A DNA stretch of 64,000 nucleotides, taken from NCBI GenBank assembly GCA_963834685.1, contig CAWICW010000013.1:141359-205358 (forward strand), in the 5' to 3' direction. The position numbers and the translations under genes are program-made. This document shows positions 54,640 through 63,973 of the stretch, piece by piece; the stretch's first letter is position 1; each line of letters starts with the position of its first letter. Source of the stretch: Palsa-504 sp963834685 (GTDB taxonomy: Bacteria > Actinomycetota > Actinomycetes > Streptosporangiales > Streptosporangiaceae). The notes beneath the pieces are model-generated. The model was not told the origin of the DNA. It saw nothing but the letters and a program-made list of their open reading frames with translations, and did no database searches.

Positions 54640-57090
54640 ATGCGGCCCTGCCGGGTCGGAGGCCCGGAGCCGCCACCTGAGGCGACGAGTCACCAGGTCG
54701 TGGTCGGTGATATCCCGCTGGAGCCGCCTGGCTTCCAGCCCCGGGCCGGCGTGCTCGCGAGGCTGGACCGCGCTGGTGCTCGCGTATCGGTGATTCACAC
54801 CACGACCGGGCTGCAGGGCCGCGGGGCGACCCAGCTGGCGGCCGCGTACGCGCGGGCGAAGCTGGCGGCCGGCTGGCGGCTGGTGGCCTGGGTCAACGCC
54901 GCGGACACCGGTAGCCTGCAGGCCGGACTGGCCGCGGTGGCCGAGGCCACGGGACTGACCGAGGACGGTTCCGGGCGGGCTGTCGCCGATGCGGGCCAGG
55001 CGGTGCGGCACCTGCTGGAGACCGACGGCGACCGTTGCCTGCTGGTGTTCGACGATGTGGCCGACCCTGAGGCGCTGTCGCCGTTTGTCCCGGCCGACGG
55101 TACGGCGCAGGTTCTGATCGTCAGTACCCGGCACACGGCCTCGAACCTGACGACCGCGGTCGCGGCGGACGTGTTCGGTGCCGATGAGGCGCTGTCGTTT
55201 CTGCGCGGACGGACCGGCCTGGACGATGAGGCGGGGGCGGCTGAGGTGGCGGCCGTGCTGGGGCACCTGCCGCTGGCGCTGGCTCTGGCTGCGCCGTTGA
55301 TCAGAGGGCAGCGCCATGGGTATGCGAGGTACCTGGACCGGCTGCAGACGATGCCGGCCGAGGTATCCCTGGCCGGAGACGACGGCCAGCCGTACCCGCA
55401 TGGCGTCGCGCGGGCCGTGCTGCTGTCCCTGGCGGCGATCCGGGCGGCCGACAAGACGGGCACGTGTTCCCGGGTCATGGCGATCATGGCGGTGCTGTCG
55501 GCGGCTGGGGTCCGCCGCGAGCTACTGCACGTCGCCGGGCGGGCGGGCGTACTGGCCGGCGGCGGACGCCGGATAACGGCCGACCTGGTGGATCAGGTGC
55601 TGGAGTGGCTGAGCGACCAGTCACTCCTGACCTTCAGCCTGGACGGCCAGACCGTCATGATGCACCGCCTGGTGGCGCAGGTGGTCCGTGACGGGCTGGC
55701 CCGCCGAGGGCGGCTGGGGGCGGTGTGCTGGGTCGCCGCATCCGTGCTGGAAGCGCACGCGATCGCGGTGGCCGGGCTGCAGGATCGTCCGGCCGTCAGG
55801 CGCATCCCCCAGCAGGTGACGGCGCTGCTGGACCACACGGCCGAGCTCGCGGAGGAGGCCGACGAGGAGCTAGCCGAGATTCTGCTGCGGCTCCGGTTCA
55901 TCTCGCTTTATCACCTGATCGAGCTGGGCGATAGCGCCTCGCAGGCCATCGCGGTCGGTGAGCCGCTGACCACGGACCTCGAGCGGCTGCTGGGTCCTGG
56001 CCATCCAGACACCTTGAACGCGCGCAACAGCCTCGCCGCCGCCTATCTGGCGGCGGACCGGGTCGCTGACGCGATCCCGCTGTTCGAGCAGACTCTGGCC
56101 GTACTCGTGAGCCAGCTGGGCCCCGACCATCCCGACACCCTGACGTCGCAGAACAACCTCGCCAGTGCCTACCAGGACGCGGGCCGGGTCGCCGAGGCGA
56201 TCCAGCTCTACGAGCTGAACCTGGCCGAACGAGAGCGGCTGCTGGGCGTCGACCACCCCGGCACCCTGATCTCCCGAGGCAACCTCGCCGCCGCTTATCT
56301 GGCGGCGGGCCGGGTCGCCGAGGCGATCCCGCTGCTCGAGCAGACCTTGGCCAGCCGCGAACGAGTCCTGGGTCCCGATCACCCCGATACCCAGACCTCA
56401 CGCAGGAACCTGGCCAAGGCCTACCAGGACACGGGCCGGGCCGCCGAGGCGATCCCGCTGCTCGAGCAGACCCCGGCGGGCCGGCCACGAGTCCAGCGCC
56501 CCGATCACCCCCATATCCGGGCCTCACGGAGTCAGGCACCTGCCGATGCCGCCGCGAAAGACGCATCCGGCCGGCGTCCGGCGGCCTCCCGCCGGTCCGG
56601 CCAGGCCGGTGCTTCCGGCCGGCGTCCGGCGGCCTCCCGCCGACCCGGCCAGGCCGGCGCCGCCCGGACCGCTTCGCGGGCCCGCATGGCCAAGCTGCCC
56701 GGCCGTTCATCGCCTGGCCGGACGCCGGGCGCGCCGCTCACAGACGCCGAGCACGACCGCGAGGTGCTCGCGGCGATCGCGGCGGGAGACCCGGCGGGCA
56801 TCGCCATGGCCTACGACAGGTACGCGGCCGGCCTGTACGGCTACTGCCATTGGATGCTGCACGACGCGGCGGGCGCAGCCGAGTCTGTGCAGGACACGTT
56901 CGTCCTCGCCGCCGCTACGCTGGGCGAGCTGCCCGAGCCTGCCAAGCTGCGCCCGTGGCTGTTCGCGCTGGCCCGCAACGACTGCCGGCGCCGGATCCGG
57001 CCTCGGTCAGCGATCCGCGATGAGGCCGACGCGGCGAACCAGCAGGCCAGCCGGGACCAGCGGGCCGAGGCAGGCCCAGCCGGCCGGTGA
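54640..57090 (+). CDS. NB-ARC-like / TPR protein (copy 1), reading into an ECF sigma region 2
   Basis: An 816-residue frame. VVVGDIPLEPPGFQPRAGVL precedes an NB-ARC-type NTPase region whose P-loop reads TTGLQGRGATQLAAAYA, lacking the Walker A Lys; Walker B is CLLVFDDVADPEAL. A winged-helix part follows (SDQSLLTFSLDGQTVMMHRL). Four 42-residue TPRs lie at about residues 447-622, for example LGPDHPDTLTSQNNLASAYQ. After an Arg/Ala/Gly linker the frame enters sigma-70 region 2. Whether this is one fused protein or two genes is open; ATG 56686 could start the sigma part. STAND-type proteins are molecular switches; without the Lys this copy may not bind ATP normally. Confidence 0.75.
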   Translation: MRPCRVGGPEPPPEATSHQVVVGDIPLEPPGFQPRAGVLARLDRAGARVSVIHTTTGLQGRGATQLAAAYARAKLAAGWRLVAWVNAADTGSLQAGLAAVAEATGLTEDGSGRAVADAGQAVRHLLETDGDRCLLVFDDVADPEALSPFVPADGTAQVLIVSTRHTASNLTTAVAADVFGADEALSFLRGRTGLDDEAGAAEVAAVLGHLPLALALAAPLIRGQRHGYARYLDRLQTMPAEVSLAGDDGQPYPHGVARAVLLSLAAIRAADKTGTCSRVMAIMAVLSAAGVRRELLHVAGRAGVLAGGGRRITADLVDQVLEWLSDQSLLTFSLDGQTVMMHRLVAQVVRDGLARRGRLGAVCWVAASVLEAHAIAVAGLQDRPAVRRIPQQVTALLDHTAELAEEADEELAEILLRLRFISLYHLIELGDSASQAIAVGEPLTTDLERLLGPGHPDTLNARNSLAAAYLAADRVADAIPLFEQTLAVLVSQLGPDHPDTLTSQNNLASAYQDAGRVAEAIQLYELNLAERERLLGVDHPGTLISRGNLAAAYLAAGRVAEAIPLLEQTLASRERVLGPDHPDTQTSRRNLAKAYQDTGRAAEAIPLLEQTPAGRPRVQRPDHPHIRASRSQAPADAAAKDASGRRPAASRRSGQAGASGRRPAASRRPGQAGAARTASRARMAKLPGRSSPGRTPGAPLTDAEHDREVLAAIAAGDPAGIAMAYDRYAAGLYGYCHWMLHDAAGAAESVQDTFVLAAATLGELPEPAKLRPWLFALARNDCRRRIRPRSAIRDEADAANQQASRDQRAEAGPAGR

Positions 57091-58417
57091 GGCGGGCCAC
57101 CCGGCCGCGTCGGTCGGCCAGCCCGTGCGACGCGATCGGCGACCTGGCCGATGCGACGATGCAGTTCCGCGCGGTCAGCGAGCCGCCGTCGGCTCCCGGC
57201 CCGGCCGATGCGACGCGCAGTTCCGCGCGGTCAGGGAGTCCGCCGACGCGCTCCGCGACCTAGGCGACGCGACGGTGCAGTTCTGCGCGGTCAGCGAGCT
57301 GCGCCGACGTGATCCTCGGCGCCAGGCGACACGACGATGCAGTTCAGGGTGGTCGGCCAGTTGGCCGATGCGACGATGCAATTCCGCGTGATCAGCGAGA
57401 CGGCCGACGCGACAGACGGCATAGCCGACTTCAACGGTTACCTCGGGCAAGCCGAACTGCGCGCGCTGATCCGCTCCGTCCTGGCCGACATGAAGCCTCG
57501 CGAGCGTGAGGTAGTCGAGCTGAGCTTCAGGCACGACCTGTTCGACAACGATCTTGCCATCGCGCTCGGCCTGTCATTCAGCCGGGCGCACGCCCTGGCC
57601 TCACGTACCCGCGGTCGGCTGGAGAAATCGCTCGCTGCGCTGCGCACCGCGCTGGCCGGGCGGCAGGCCTGCCCGGTGATGGGGGAATTGCTGGCCGACT
57701 GGGATGGGCAGCTGACCGAGCAAACGCGCGACCTGGTCGCCTGGCACATCGAGCAGTGCCAGATCTGCGTCAATCACACGCGGGGCGCGCTGCGCCCGAC
57801 GGTTCTGTCCGGCCTGCTGCCGCTGCCCCCGCTCCCTCCGGAACTGCGGGCGAAGGTCCTGAGCCTCTGCTCCTCCACTGCCGCAGGACGCGATCGCTTA
57901 CCGCCGACGGGTGGTCCGGCGCGCGGAATCGACCTGGGCGGCACTATTCGCGCGGGCGATCCGGCGGGTGAGCTGGGACAGCATCCGGGCCAATCCCGGA
58001 CCGGCGGTCGCCACCGCGGCTGTCGTGGTGTGGGTCGCGGTGGCCGTGACGGTCACGCTGCTCACCTTTGCCGTCCCCCGGGCCGCACATGCCCAGACGG
58101 ACCAGCCAACCGGCTCCCACGCCACGCACGCCCAGACAAGCGCCGGGATCTCGGTGAGTCCTGCGGTCGACCCGACCACGGCAACCGCTCCCAGATCCGC
58201 CGCTGCGAGGCCGTCCCCGGTCCTCACTCAGCCCTCAGCCTACGTGTCGTCCCAGGTCCAGCCGCCGCCGTCGCGCGAGGCCTCGAAATCGCCTTCACCC
58301 AAGCCTTCGAAGTCGCCCAAGCCCTCGAAGTCGCCTTCGCCCTCGCCTTCGAAGTCGCCTTCGCCCTCGCCCTCGCCTTCGCAGTCGCCCTCGTCATCCG
58401 CGTCGCCGACGGCCTGA
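56686..58417 (+). CDS. ECF-type sigma factor with membrane-anchored Ser/Pro/Lys tail (frameshifts)
   Basis: Region 2 lies at 56740-57000 (VLAAIAAGDPAGIAMAYDRY, VQDTFVLAAATLGELP, LFALARNDCRRRIR). A repeat-rich linker follows (57139-57400, several frame changes). Region 4 is at 57440-57660 (LRALIRSVLADMKPREREVV, LAIALGLSFSRAHALASRTR). A zinc-finger-like WHIEQCQICVNH follows. One extra base near 57884 leads to DAIAYRRRVVRRAESTW, a membrane helix (VATAAVVVWVAVAVTVTLLT) and a tail of Lys-Ser-Pro repeats ending at 58417. The layout resembles large ECF groups with C-terminal extensions (ECF52/53-like). The tail should face outside, suggesting a sigma factor tied to envelope sensing. Confidence 0.7.
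57139..57400 (+). repeat. Five imperfect repeats in the sigma-factor linker
   Basis: Copies of GATGCGACGATGCAGTTCCG and close variants occur with cores at 57162, 57218, 57278, 57340 and 57379, spaced 56, 60, 62 and 39 bases. Translated they read ADATMQFRAVSE-like, but the frame differs between copies, so either more indels are present or the region is not translated straight through. Confidence 0.6.
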
Positions 58418-58448
58418 GGCCGACGGCGGACCGGCGCAAGCCGGCGAA

Positions 58449-59559
58449 CTAGTCCTGCGTGGCGGCCTCGTCCCCCGCTAGCGAAGTCCAGTGGGCCAGC
58501 TGATACCAGACGGCCAGGGTATCGGCGTGCTCCGGGCCGAGGATCCGCTCGTAGGACGGTAGCAGCGTGGCGAACTGGTCCCGGGCGGCGGCTGCCGCCC
58601 CGGCGCACCCTGTCCAGTACGCGAGTTCCTCCCGCGCGGCCAAGGTGTCGGGGTGGTCCGCGCCGTAATTGCGCGCGCGGACGGGGAGCAGCGCGGCGAA
58701 CTGGTCCCGGGCGGCGGCCGCGTCCCCGGCGCGCCCGGTCCAGTAGGCCAGGTTGAACCTGGCCACCAGGGTGTCGGGGGAGTCCGCGCCGAATACGCGC
58801 TCGCGGACGCGGAGCAGGATGGCGAACTGGTCCCGGGCGGCGGCCGCGTCCCCGGCGTAGCCCGCGAAGTTAGCCAGGTTGTGGCGGTTGATCAAGGTGT
58901 CGGGGTGCTCCGGGCCGAGGACGCGCTCGGCGACCGGCAGCAGCGCGGCGAACTGGGCTCGGGCGGCGGCTGCGTCGCCCGCCTGCCCGGTCCAGTAGGC
59001 CAGGCTGGCGCGGGCGGCCAGGGTGTCGGGGTGCTCCGGGCCGAGGACGCGCTCGGCGACCGGCAGCAGCGCGGCGAACTGGTCCCGGGCGCCGGCCGCG
59101 TCGCCCGCCAGCCCGACCGAGTAGGCGAGTTCGCTCCGCGTGGCCAGCGCGCCGGGGTGCTCGGGACCGGCTGCGTAGGTGCTCACGTCGCCATTGGCGG
59201 AGATCGCGTGGTTGGACTGCAGATAGCCTTTCGGCAGGCAGCGCCGCCTGGATCTGCTGAACGAGGGCCCGCAGCTCAGCCTCGGCGTCCGGGTTCTCCT
59301 CCAGCAGGTCCGCCCACCGCCCGGCCCACCGCCCCGCCAGGGCCGTGCGGATCAACTCCATATCCGCCCCGGCACCACCAGCGAGCTGCTCGCGTGTCTC
59401 CTCCAGCCACTGCTCGGCCTGCTTGGTCTGCTTGGCGTCCCCGCGGCCCAGCAGCTGGGCGTACCCGCGCTCTGCCGTCTCCCACCCGTCGGTGGCTGCG
59501 GCATCTACCACCATCCGGCCGGCCAGCGCCGCCAGTGCGAGCAGGCTCTCCCCCAGCAT
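58449..59559 (-). CDS. TPR-array protein (one frameshift near 59225)
   Basis: About 370 residues. An N-terminal helical domain (LLALAALAGRMVVDAAATDG, AEAELRALVQQIQAALP) is followed by an array of 42-residue TPR units of the type GPEHPDTLAARASLAYWTGQ then AGDAAAARAQFAALLPVAER, five to six copies. One extra base near 59225 separates the halves; without it LPAKGYLQSNHAISANGDVS reads through. It is convergent with the sigma gene and divergent from the second NB-ARC gene. Such TPR arrays in actinobacteria are common partners of NB-ARC switches. Confidence 0.72.
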
Positions 59560-59731
59560 CTCCCGCCCCCTCTCACATCTATCCATGGGTGAGCAAGTCA
59601 AGACGGCTGCGGGCTGAGAATTCTACCGGCACGGACAGGGTCCGATCATGCTGCCCCGTCACTGACCGGTGCGTGAACGCGCGATGGCGGGCTCTCGGGC
59701 TGCCGCCACGATGGACCACTAAGGGAAGGAT

Positions 59732-59800
59732 GCCCTGTTTAGCCCGGCTGAGGCGGGTATGTAGATGTCCGTAACCGCGGTGTCACGGCGGTTGGCTGTG
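59732..59800 (+). promoter_or_regulatory. Upstream box shared by the two NB-ARC genes (copy 2)
   Basis: GCCCTGTTTAG (59732-59742), then GGCGGGTATGT and TCACGGCGGTTGG, match copy 1 at 54438 in order and spacing. It lies about 90 bases before GTG 59832. Confidence 0.5.
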
Positions 59801-59831
59801 CAGAGCCTGGAATCCTCGTAGGGGCCTGACA

Positions 59832-61593
59832 GTGGATCCGACGGTCATTCATCAGCCTGCGGCTGGTACCAGGGAGCCGTATGCCGTGGAACCGTCTGCG
59901 CGGACGATGGCGGATGACCAGGTTGTCGTCGGTGATATCCCGGCGCAGCGGCCCGGTTTCCAGCCCAGGCCCGCTCTGCTGACGCAACTGAACCAGGCCA
60001 GCCAGGGGCCGCCGGTGGTGGTGCTCACGGGCGCCCGGGGAGTGGGCAAGACCCAGCTGGCGGCTGCGTACGCGCGGGCGCAGGCTGGCGGGCGGCTGGC
60101 GGCTGATCGCCTGGGTCAACGCTCGGGACAGCGAGAGCCTGCTGGCCGGGTTGGCCGCGGTGGCCGAAGCCGCGGGACTGTCTGATGGCGGTTCCGGGCC
60201 GGGCCCTGCTGACCCGGGCCAAGCGGTCCGGCGCTGGCTGGAGGCTGACGGAAGCCGCTGCCTGCTGGTGTTCGATGACGCGGAGGATCCCGGTCTGCTG
60301 GGGCCGTTCATCCCGGCGGCTGGCGCGGCCCGGGTACTGATCGGCATGGCCCGGGAGGCGGTCGGCGGAGCTGGGGAAAACCGTCCAGGTAGACGTGTTC
60401 AGCGCCGACGAGGCACAGGCCTTGCTGGTCGGGCGGACCGGCCTGGACGACGAAGCCGGCGCCTCGGCGGTGGCGGTCGAACTGGGGTATCTGCCGCTGG
60501 CCCTGGACCTGGCTGCGGCGGTGATCGCCGGGCAGCACCTGGAGTACGCGGCGTACCTGGCCAAGCTGCAGGCGCTGGCGGCCGGGGATTACCTGGTCCG
60601 GGAGGAGGACGGGGAGGAGCAGCCGTACCCGCCGGGCGTGGCCGAGGCGGTGCTGCTGTCCCTGGAGGCCGCCCGGGCTGCCGACCCGATCGGCGTGTGC
60701 ACTGGAGTGATGGAGACCATGGCCGTGCTGTCGCCGGCCGTGGTCCGCCGCGACCTGCTGCGTGCCGCCGGGCAGGCGGGCACGCTGCTCGGCCGCGGGC
60801 GCCGGGTCGCCGCGTCCATGGTGGACCAGGCGCTGGAGCGGCTGAACGAACGGTCGCTGCTGGGTTTCAGCCTTGATGGCCAGGCCGTCACGGTGCACTG
60901 CCTGGTGGCGCGAGTGGTCCGCGGCGGGCTGGCCCGGCGAGGGACGCCTCGCCGCGGCGTGCGGGGCGGCCGCCGCCGCCCTGGAAGCGTCCGCCGAGGC
61001 ACTCGGGAAGCCGCCGGATCATGTGGCGGTCAGGGAGCTGCTCGGTCAGGTCTGGGCGCTGCTGGCCAACGCGGGGGCGCCCGCGGAGGACGCCGACGAG
61101 AAGCTGACCAGCATGCTGATGCGGCTTCGGCTCCTCGCGCTGGACCACCTGACCGGACTGGGCGACAGCACGCAACTGGTCATCGTGATCGCTGAGCCGC
61201 TGCTCGCGGACCTCGAGCGGGTGCTGGGGCCCGGCCATCTTGACACTCAGAACGCGCGGAACATCCTCGCCGCCGCGTACCATGACGCAGGCCGGGTCGT
61301 CGAGGCCATCCCGCTGCTCCAGCAGAGCCTCGCGGCCCAGGAGCAGACTCGGGGCGATTTCCCGCACCCTCGCGTCGCGGAACAATCTCGCCAGCGCCTA
61401 CCGGGCGACCGGCCGGCCCGCCGAGGCCATCCCCTTGTTCGAGCAGAACGCGGCCGCCTGCGAGCGGCTGCTCGGCGCCGATCACCCCAAGACGGTGGCG
61501 TCGCGGCACAAGCTCGCCCTCGCCCGCCAGGAGGCAGGACAAGCGGAGAACGCAGGGCCTAGTGGATCAGGTCGGTGGCGATCTCCAGGATGA
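59832..61593 (+). CDS. NB-ARC-like / TPR protein (copy 2), about four frameshifts
   Basis: A paralog of the gene at 54640 of about 585 residues over several frames. VVVGDIPAQRPGFQPRPALL leads to an intact P-loop VVVLTGARGVGKTQLAAAYA. Breaks near 60085, 60370, 60948 and 61358 are each healed by removing one base, restoring WRLIAWVNARDSESLLAGLA, LGKTVQVDVFSADEAQALLV, RLAAACGAAAAALEASAEA and LASRNNLASAYRATGRPAEA. Only two to three TPRs remain. Its last residues overlap the TetR gene's 3' end. It is either a decayed copy or error-laden sequence. Confidence 0.7.
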
Positions 61594-62129
61594 TGGCCCG
61601 TAGCTTGTCCGGGTCGTCGACCTCCTGCAGGTAGACATGACAGGTCGCGCCGACCGTGAGCGTGGCGGCGGTGGCGCGCACCCGCTCGCGCAGCGGCGCG
61701 TCGGGACCGGCGAGCAGGTCGACCAGCGCGTCGAGCCGGCCGCGGAAGCGCGCGAACCGGTCCTTGCCCGCTTCCATGCCCTGCACGGCGGCCCGGTTCT
61801 GCTCCAGGAAGCGGAACACCTCACCGCCGCCAAGCACGATCGCGACGTAGCGATCCAGGATCTCGCGCCGGGTCTCCTCGGTTCGTGGCTGCTTCCTTGC
61901 CCCAGTCCACGAGGTCGTCGATCGCCGCGAAGTAGTCGTCGGTGAAGCTGTGGACGATGTCTTCCTTGGACTTGAAGTGGTAGTACAGCGCGGCCTTGGT
62001 CACGCCCAGCCGCTCGGCGATCTCGCGCAGCGAGGTCTTCTCGTAGCCCTGCTCGGCGAACAACTCGAGCGCGACCTTCTGCGCCTGCGCCCGGGTGTCT
62101 CTACGCGGAGCGGATCCCGCGTCCTGCAT
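61559..62129 (-). CDS. TetR-family regulator (one frameshift near 61880)
   Basis: About 190 residues. QAQKVALELFAEQGYEKTSL and REIAERLGVTKAALYYHFKS form the DNA-binding domain. One extra base near 61880 separates GKEAATN from RREILDRYVAIVLGGGEVFR in the ligand domain. It is divergent from the exporter gene, with two matching palindromes between them, so it most likely represses both. Confidence 0.88.
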
Positions 62130-62167
62130 GTCTGTTTCGCACTCCTTCGCGGAGCTGGGCCGAATTT

Positions 62168-62221
62168 ACTTGACGGCCGGTTAGTTCGCAGCCTAGCATA
62201 ATAACTTGCCGGCCGGTAAGT
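62168..62221. promoter_or_regulatory. Two palindromic TetR operators
   Basis: ACTTGACGGCCGGTTAGT (62168-62185) and ACTTGCCGGCCGGTAAGT (62204-62221) share a near-perfect 18-base palindrome, centres 36 bases apart. They lie between the divergent TetR and exporter starts, 40-130 bases from each. The spacing and symmetry fit binding of two TetR dimers. Confidence 0.8.
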
Positions 62222-62301
62222 AGTGTAGCCGGTGCAATCGCGGACGGGAAGCAGCCGGGCGCGGACGGGAAGCGGACGACGGCGGACGAGGGAGAGAGCA
62301 C

Positions 62302-63916
62302 GTGGCGGAAGCATCGGGGCCTGGGGTGAACGGGCAGGGCGGCGCGGAGGCGGCCAGGCCAGGAGAGCCGGGCGGCGGGCAGTTCCTCGCGCCGCGCGAG
62401 GTGATGATCATACTGCCCGGGCTGCTGCTCGCCATCCTGCTGGCCATGCTCGACAACCTGATCGTGAGCACCGCGCTGCCGCGGATCGTCGGCGACCTCG
62501 GCGGGGTGACGCACCTGTCCTGGGTGGTGACCGCCTACATCCTCGCGTCCCTGGTCACCACGCCGTTCTACGGCAAGCTCGGCGACATGTACGGGCGGAA
62601 GAAGCTCTTCGTCTTCGCGATCGTGATCTTCCTGATCGGGTCGGCGCTGTCCGGCCTGTCGCAGTCGATGGCCGAGCTGATCACCTTCCGGGCCATCCAG
62701 GGCCTGGGCGCCGGCGGGCTGATGGTCGGCGCGATGGCCACCCTGGGCGACATCGTGGCGCCGCGCGAGCGCGGGCGTTACATGAGCTACATGATGGTCG
62801 TGATGATGCTCGCCACCATCGCCGGCCCGCTGGCTCGGCGGGTTCATCACCACCACCTTCTCCTGGCGCTGGATCTTCTACATCAACATTCCGGTGGGCG
62901 GCGCCGCGCTGGTCTACATCATCTCCACCCTGCACCTGCCCGTGAAGCGGGTCAGCCACAAGGTCGACTACCTCGGCGGCGTCCTGCTCGCCGTGGCCGC
63001 GACCTCGCTCGTCCTGCTGGCCACCTGGGGCGGAACCGAATACCCCTGGGCCTCGACGCAGATCATCGGCCTCGGCCTGCTCGCGGTGGCGGCCACCGCC
63101 GGGTTCTGCGTGGTCGAGTTGCGGGTGGCCGAGCCGATCCTGCCGCTGCACGTGTTCAAGAACCGGAACTTCTCGGTCACGATGGGGCTGACCTTCCTCA
63201 CCGGCCTGGCCATGTTCGGCGCGCTGACGTTCCTGCCGCTGTACCAGCAGACCGTCCAGGGCGAGTCGCCCACCATCAGCGGCCTGGCCCTGACGCCGAT
63301 GATGCTCGGCGTGACCGTCACCTCGATCGTGGCCGGCCAGGTGACGACCAGGACCGGGCGGTACAAGATATTTCCCATCCTGGGCGGGGCCATCATGGGC
63401 CTGGGCATGTTCCTGCTCACCGGCCTGGACATCGCCACCACCCGGGCCGAGTCGGCGCTCTACTACGTGGTCCTGGGCCTGGGCATGGGCTTCCTCATGC
63501 AGATGGTCTCGCTGATCGCGCAGAACAGCGTGCAGCAGAAGGACATGGGCGTGGCCAGCAGCGCGCGGATGTTCTTCCAGCAGATCGGCGGCTCGCTCGG
63601 CGTGGCCGCGTTCGGCGCCGTGTTCGCCCGGCGGCTGACCGAGTCGCTGGCCAGCGCGGCGGGCACCGGCGTGCACATCAGCGCGAGCGGCGGCCAGCTC
63701 AACCCGGCCACCGTCGATTCGCTGCCCGCGGCCATCAAGCACGACGTGTTCTTCGCCATCTCGCACGCGATACAGGGCGTGTTCATCTGGGCCCTGCCGG
63801 CCGCGGTGCTGATCTTCGTGCTGGCCCTGTTCATCAAGGAGGTCCCGCTGCGCGGGCGGATCGCGCCGCCAGAAGCCGGGGAGACCGCCAGCCAGCAGCC
63901 CGAGCTCGTGTCCTAG
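62302..63916 (+). CDS. DHA2-family (14-helix) drug exporter, one frameshift near 62833
   Basis: About 537 residues. GTG 62302 follows GGAGAGAG. LLLAILLAMLDNLIVSTALP with IVGDLGG is motif D1 of DHA2 exporters, and GKLGDMYGRKKLF is motif A. One extra G near 62833 separates ATIAGPL from LGGFITTTFSWRWIFYINIP (motif C region). Later helices include TMGLTFLTGLAMFGALTFLP-like sequence and end QPELVS. It pumps small toxic compounds with proton antiport, under control of the adjacent TetR gene. Confidence 0.88.
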
Positions 63917-63938
63917 CGAGCCGATTCCCGGGGTACCG

Positions 63939-63973
63939 GAACGGGCCGTGGTCACTGATACCACGGCCCGTTC
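63939..63973. terminator. Hairpin terminator after the exporter gene
   Basis: GAACGGGCCGTGGT and ACCACGGCCCGTTC are perfect 14-base arms with a 7-base loop, 23 bases after the exporter stop and followed by an A/T-rich stretch. Confidence 0.8.

Noticed and set aside
57139..57400. CRISPR-like repeat array
   Set aside because: Spacings are irregular (39-62 bases), repeats are imperfect and translate to a related peptide, and there are no cas genes.
54640..61593. Known antiphage STAND (Avs-type) system
   Set aside because: No nuclease, protease or other effector domain is attached to the NB-ARC proteins; only TPRs and a sigma factor are seen.
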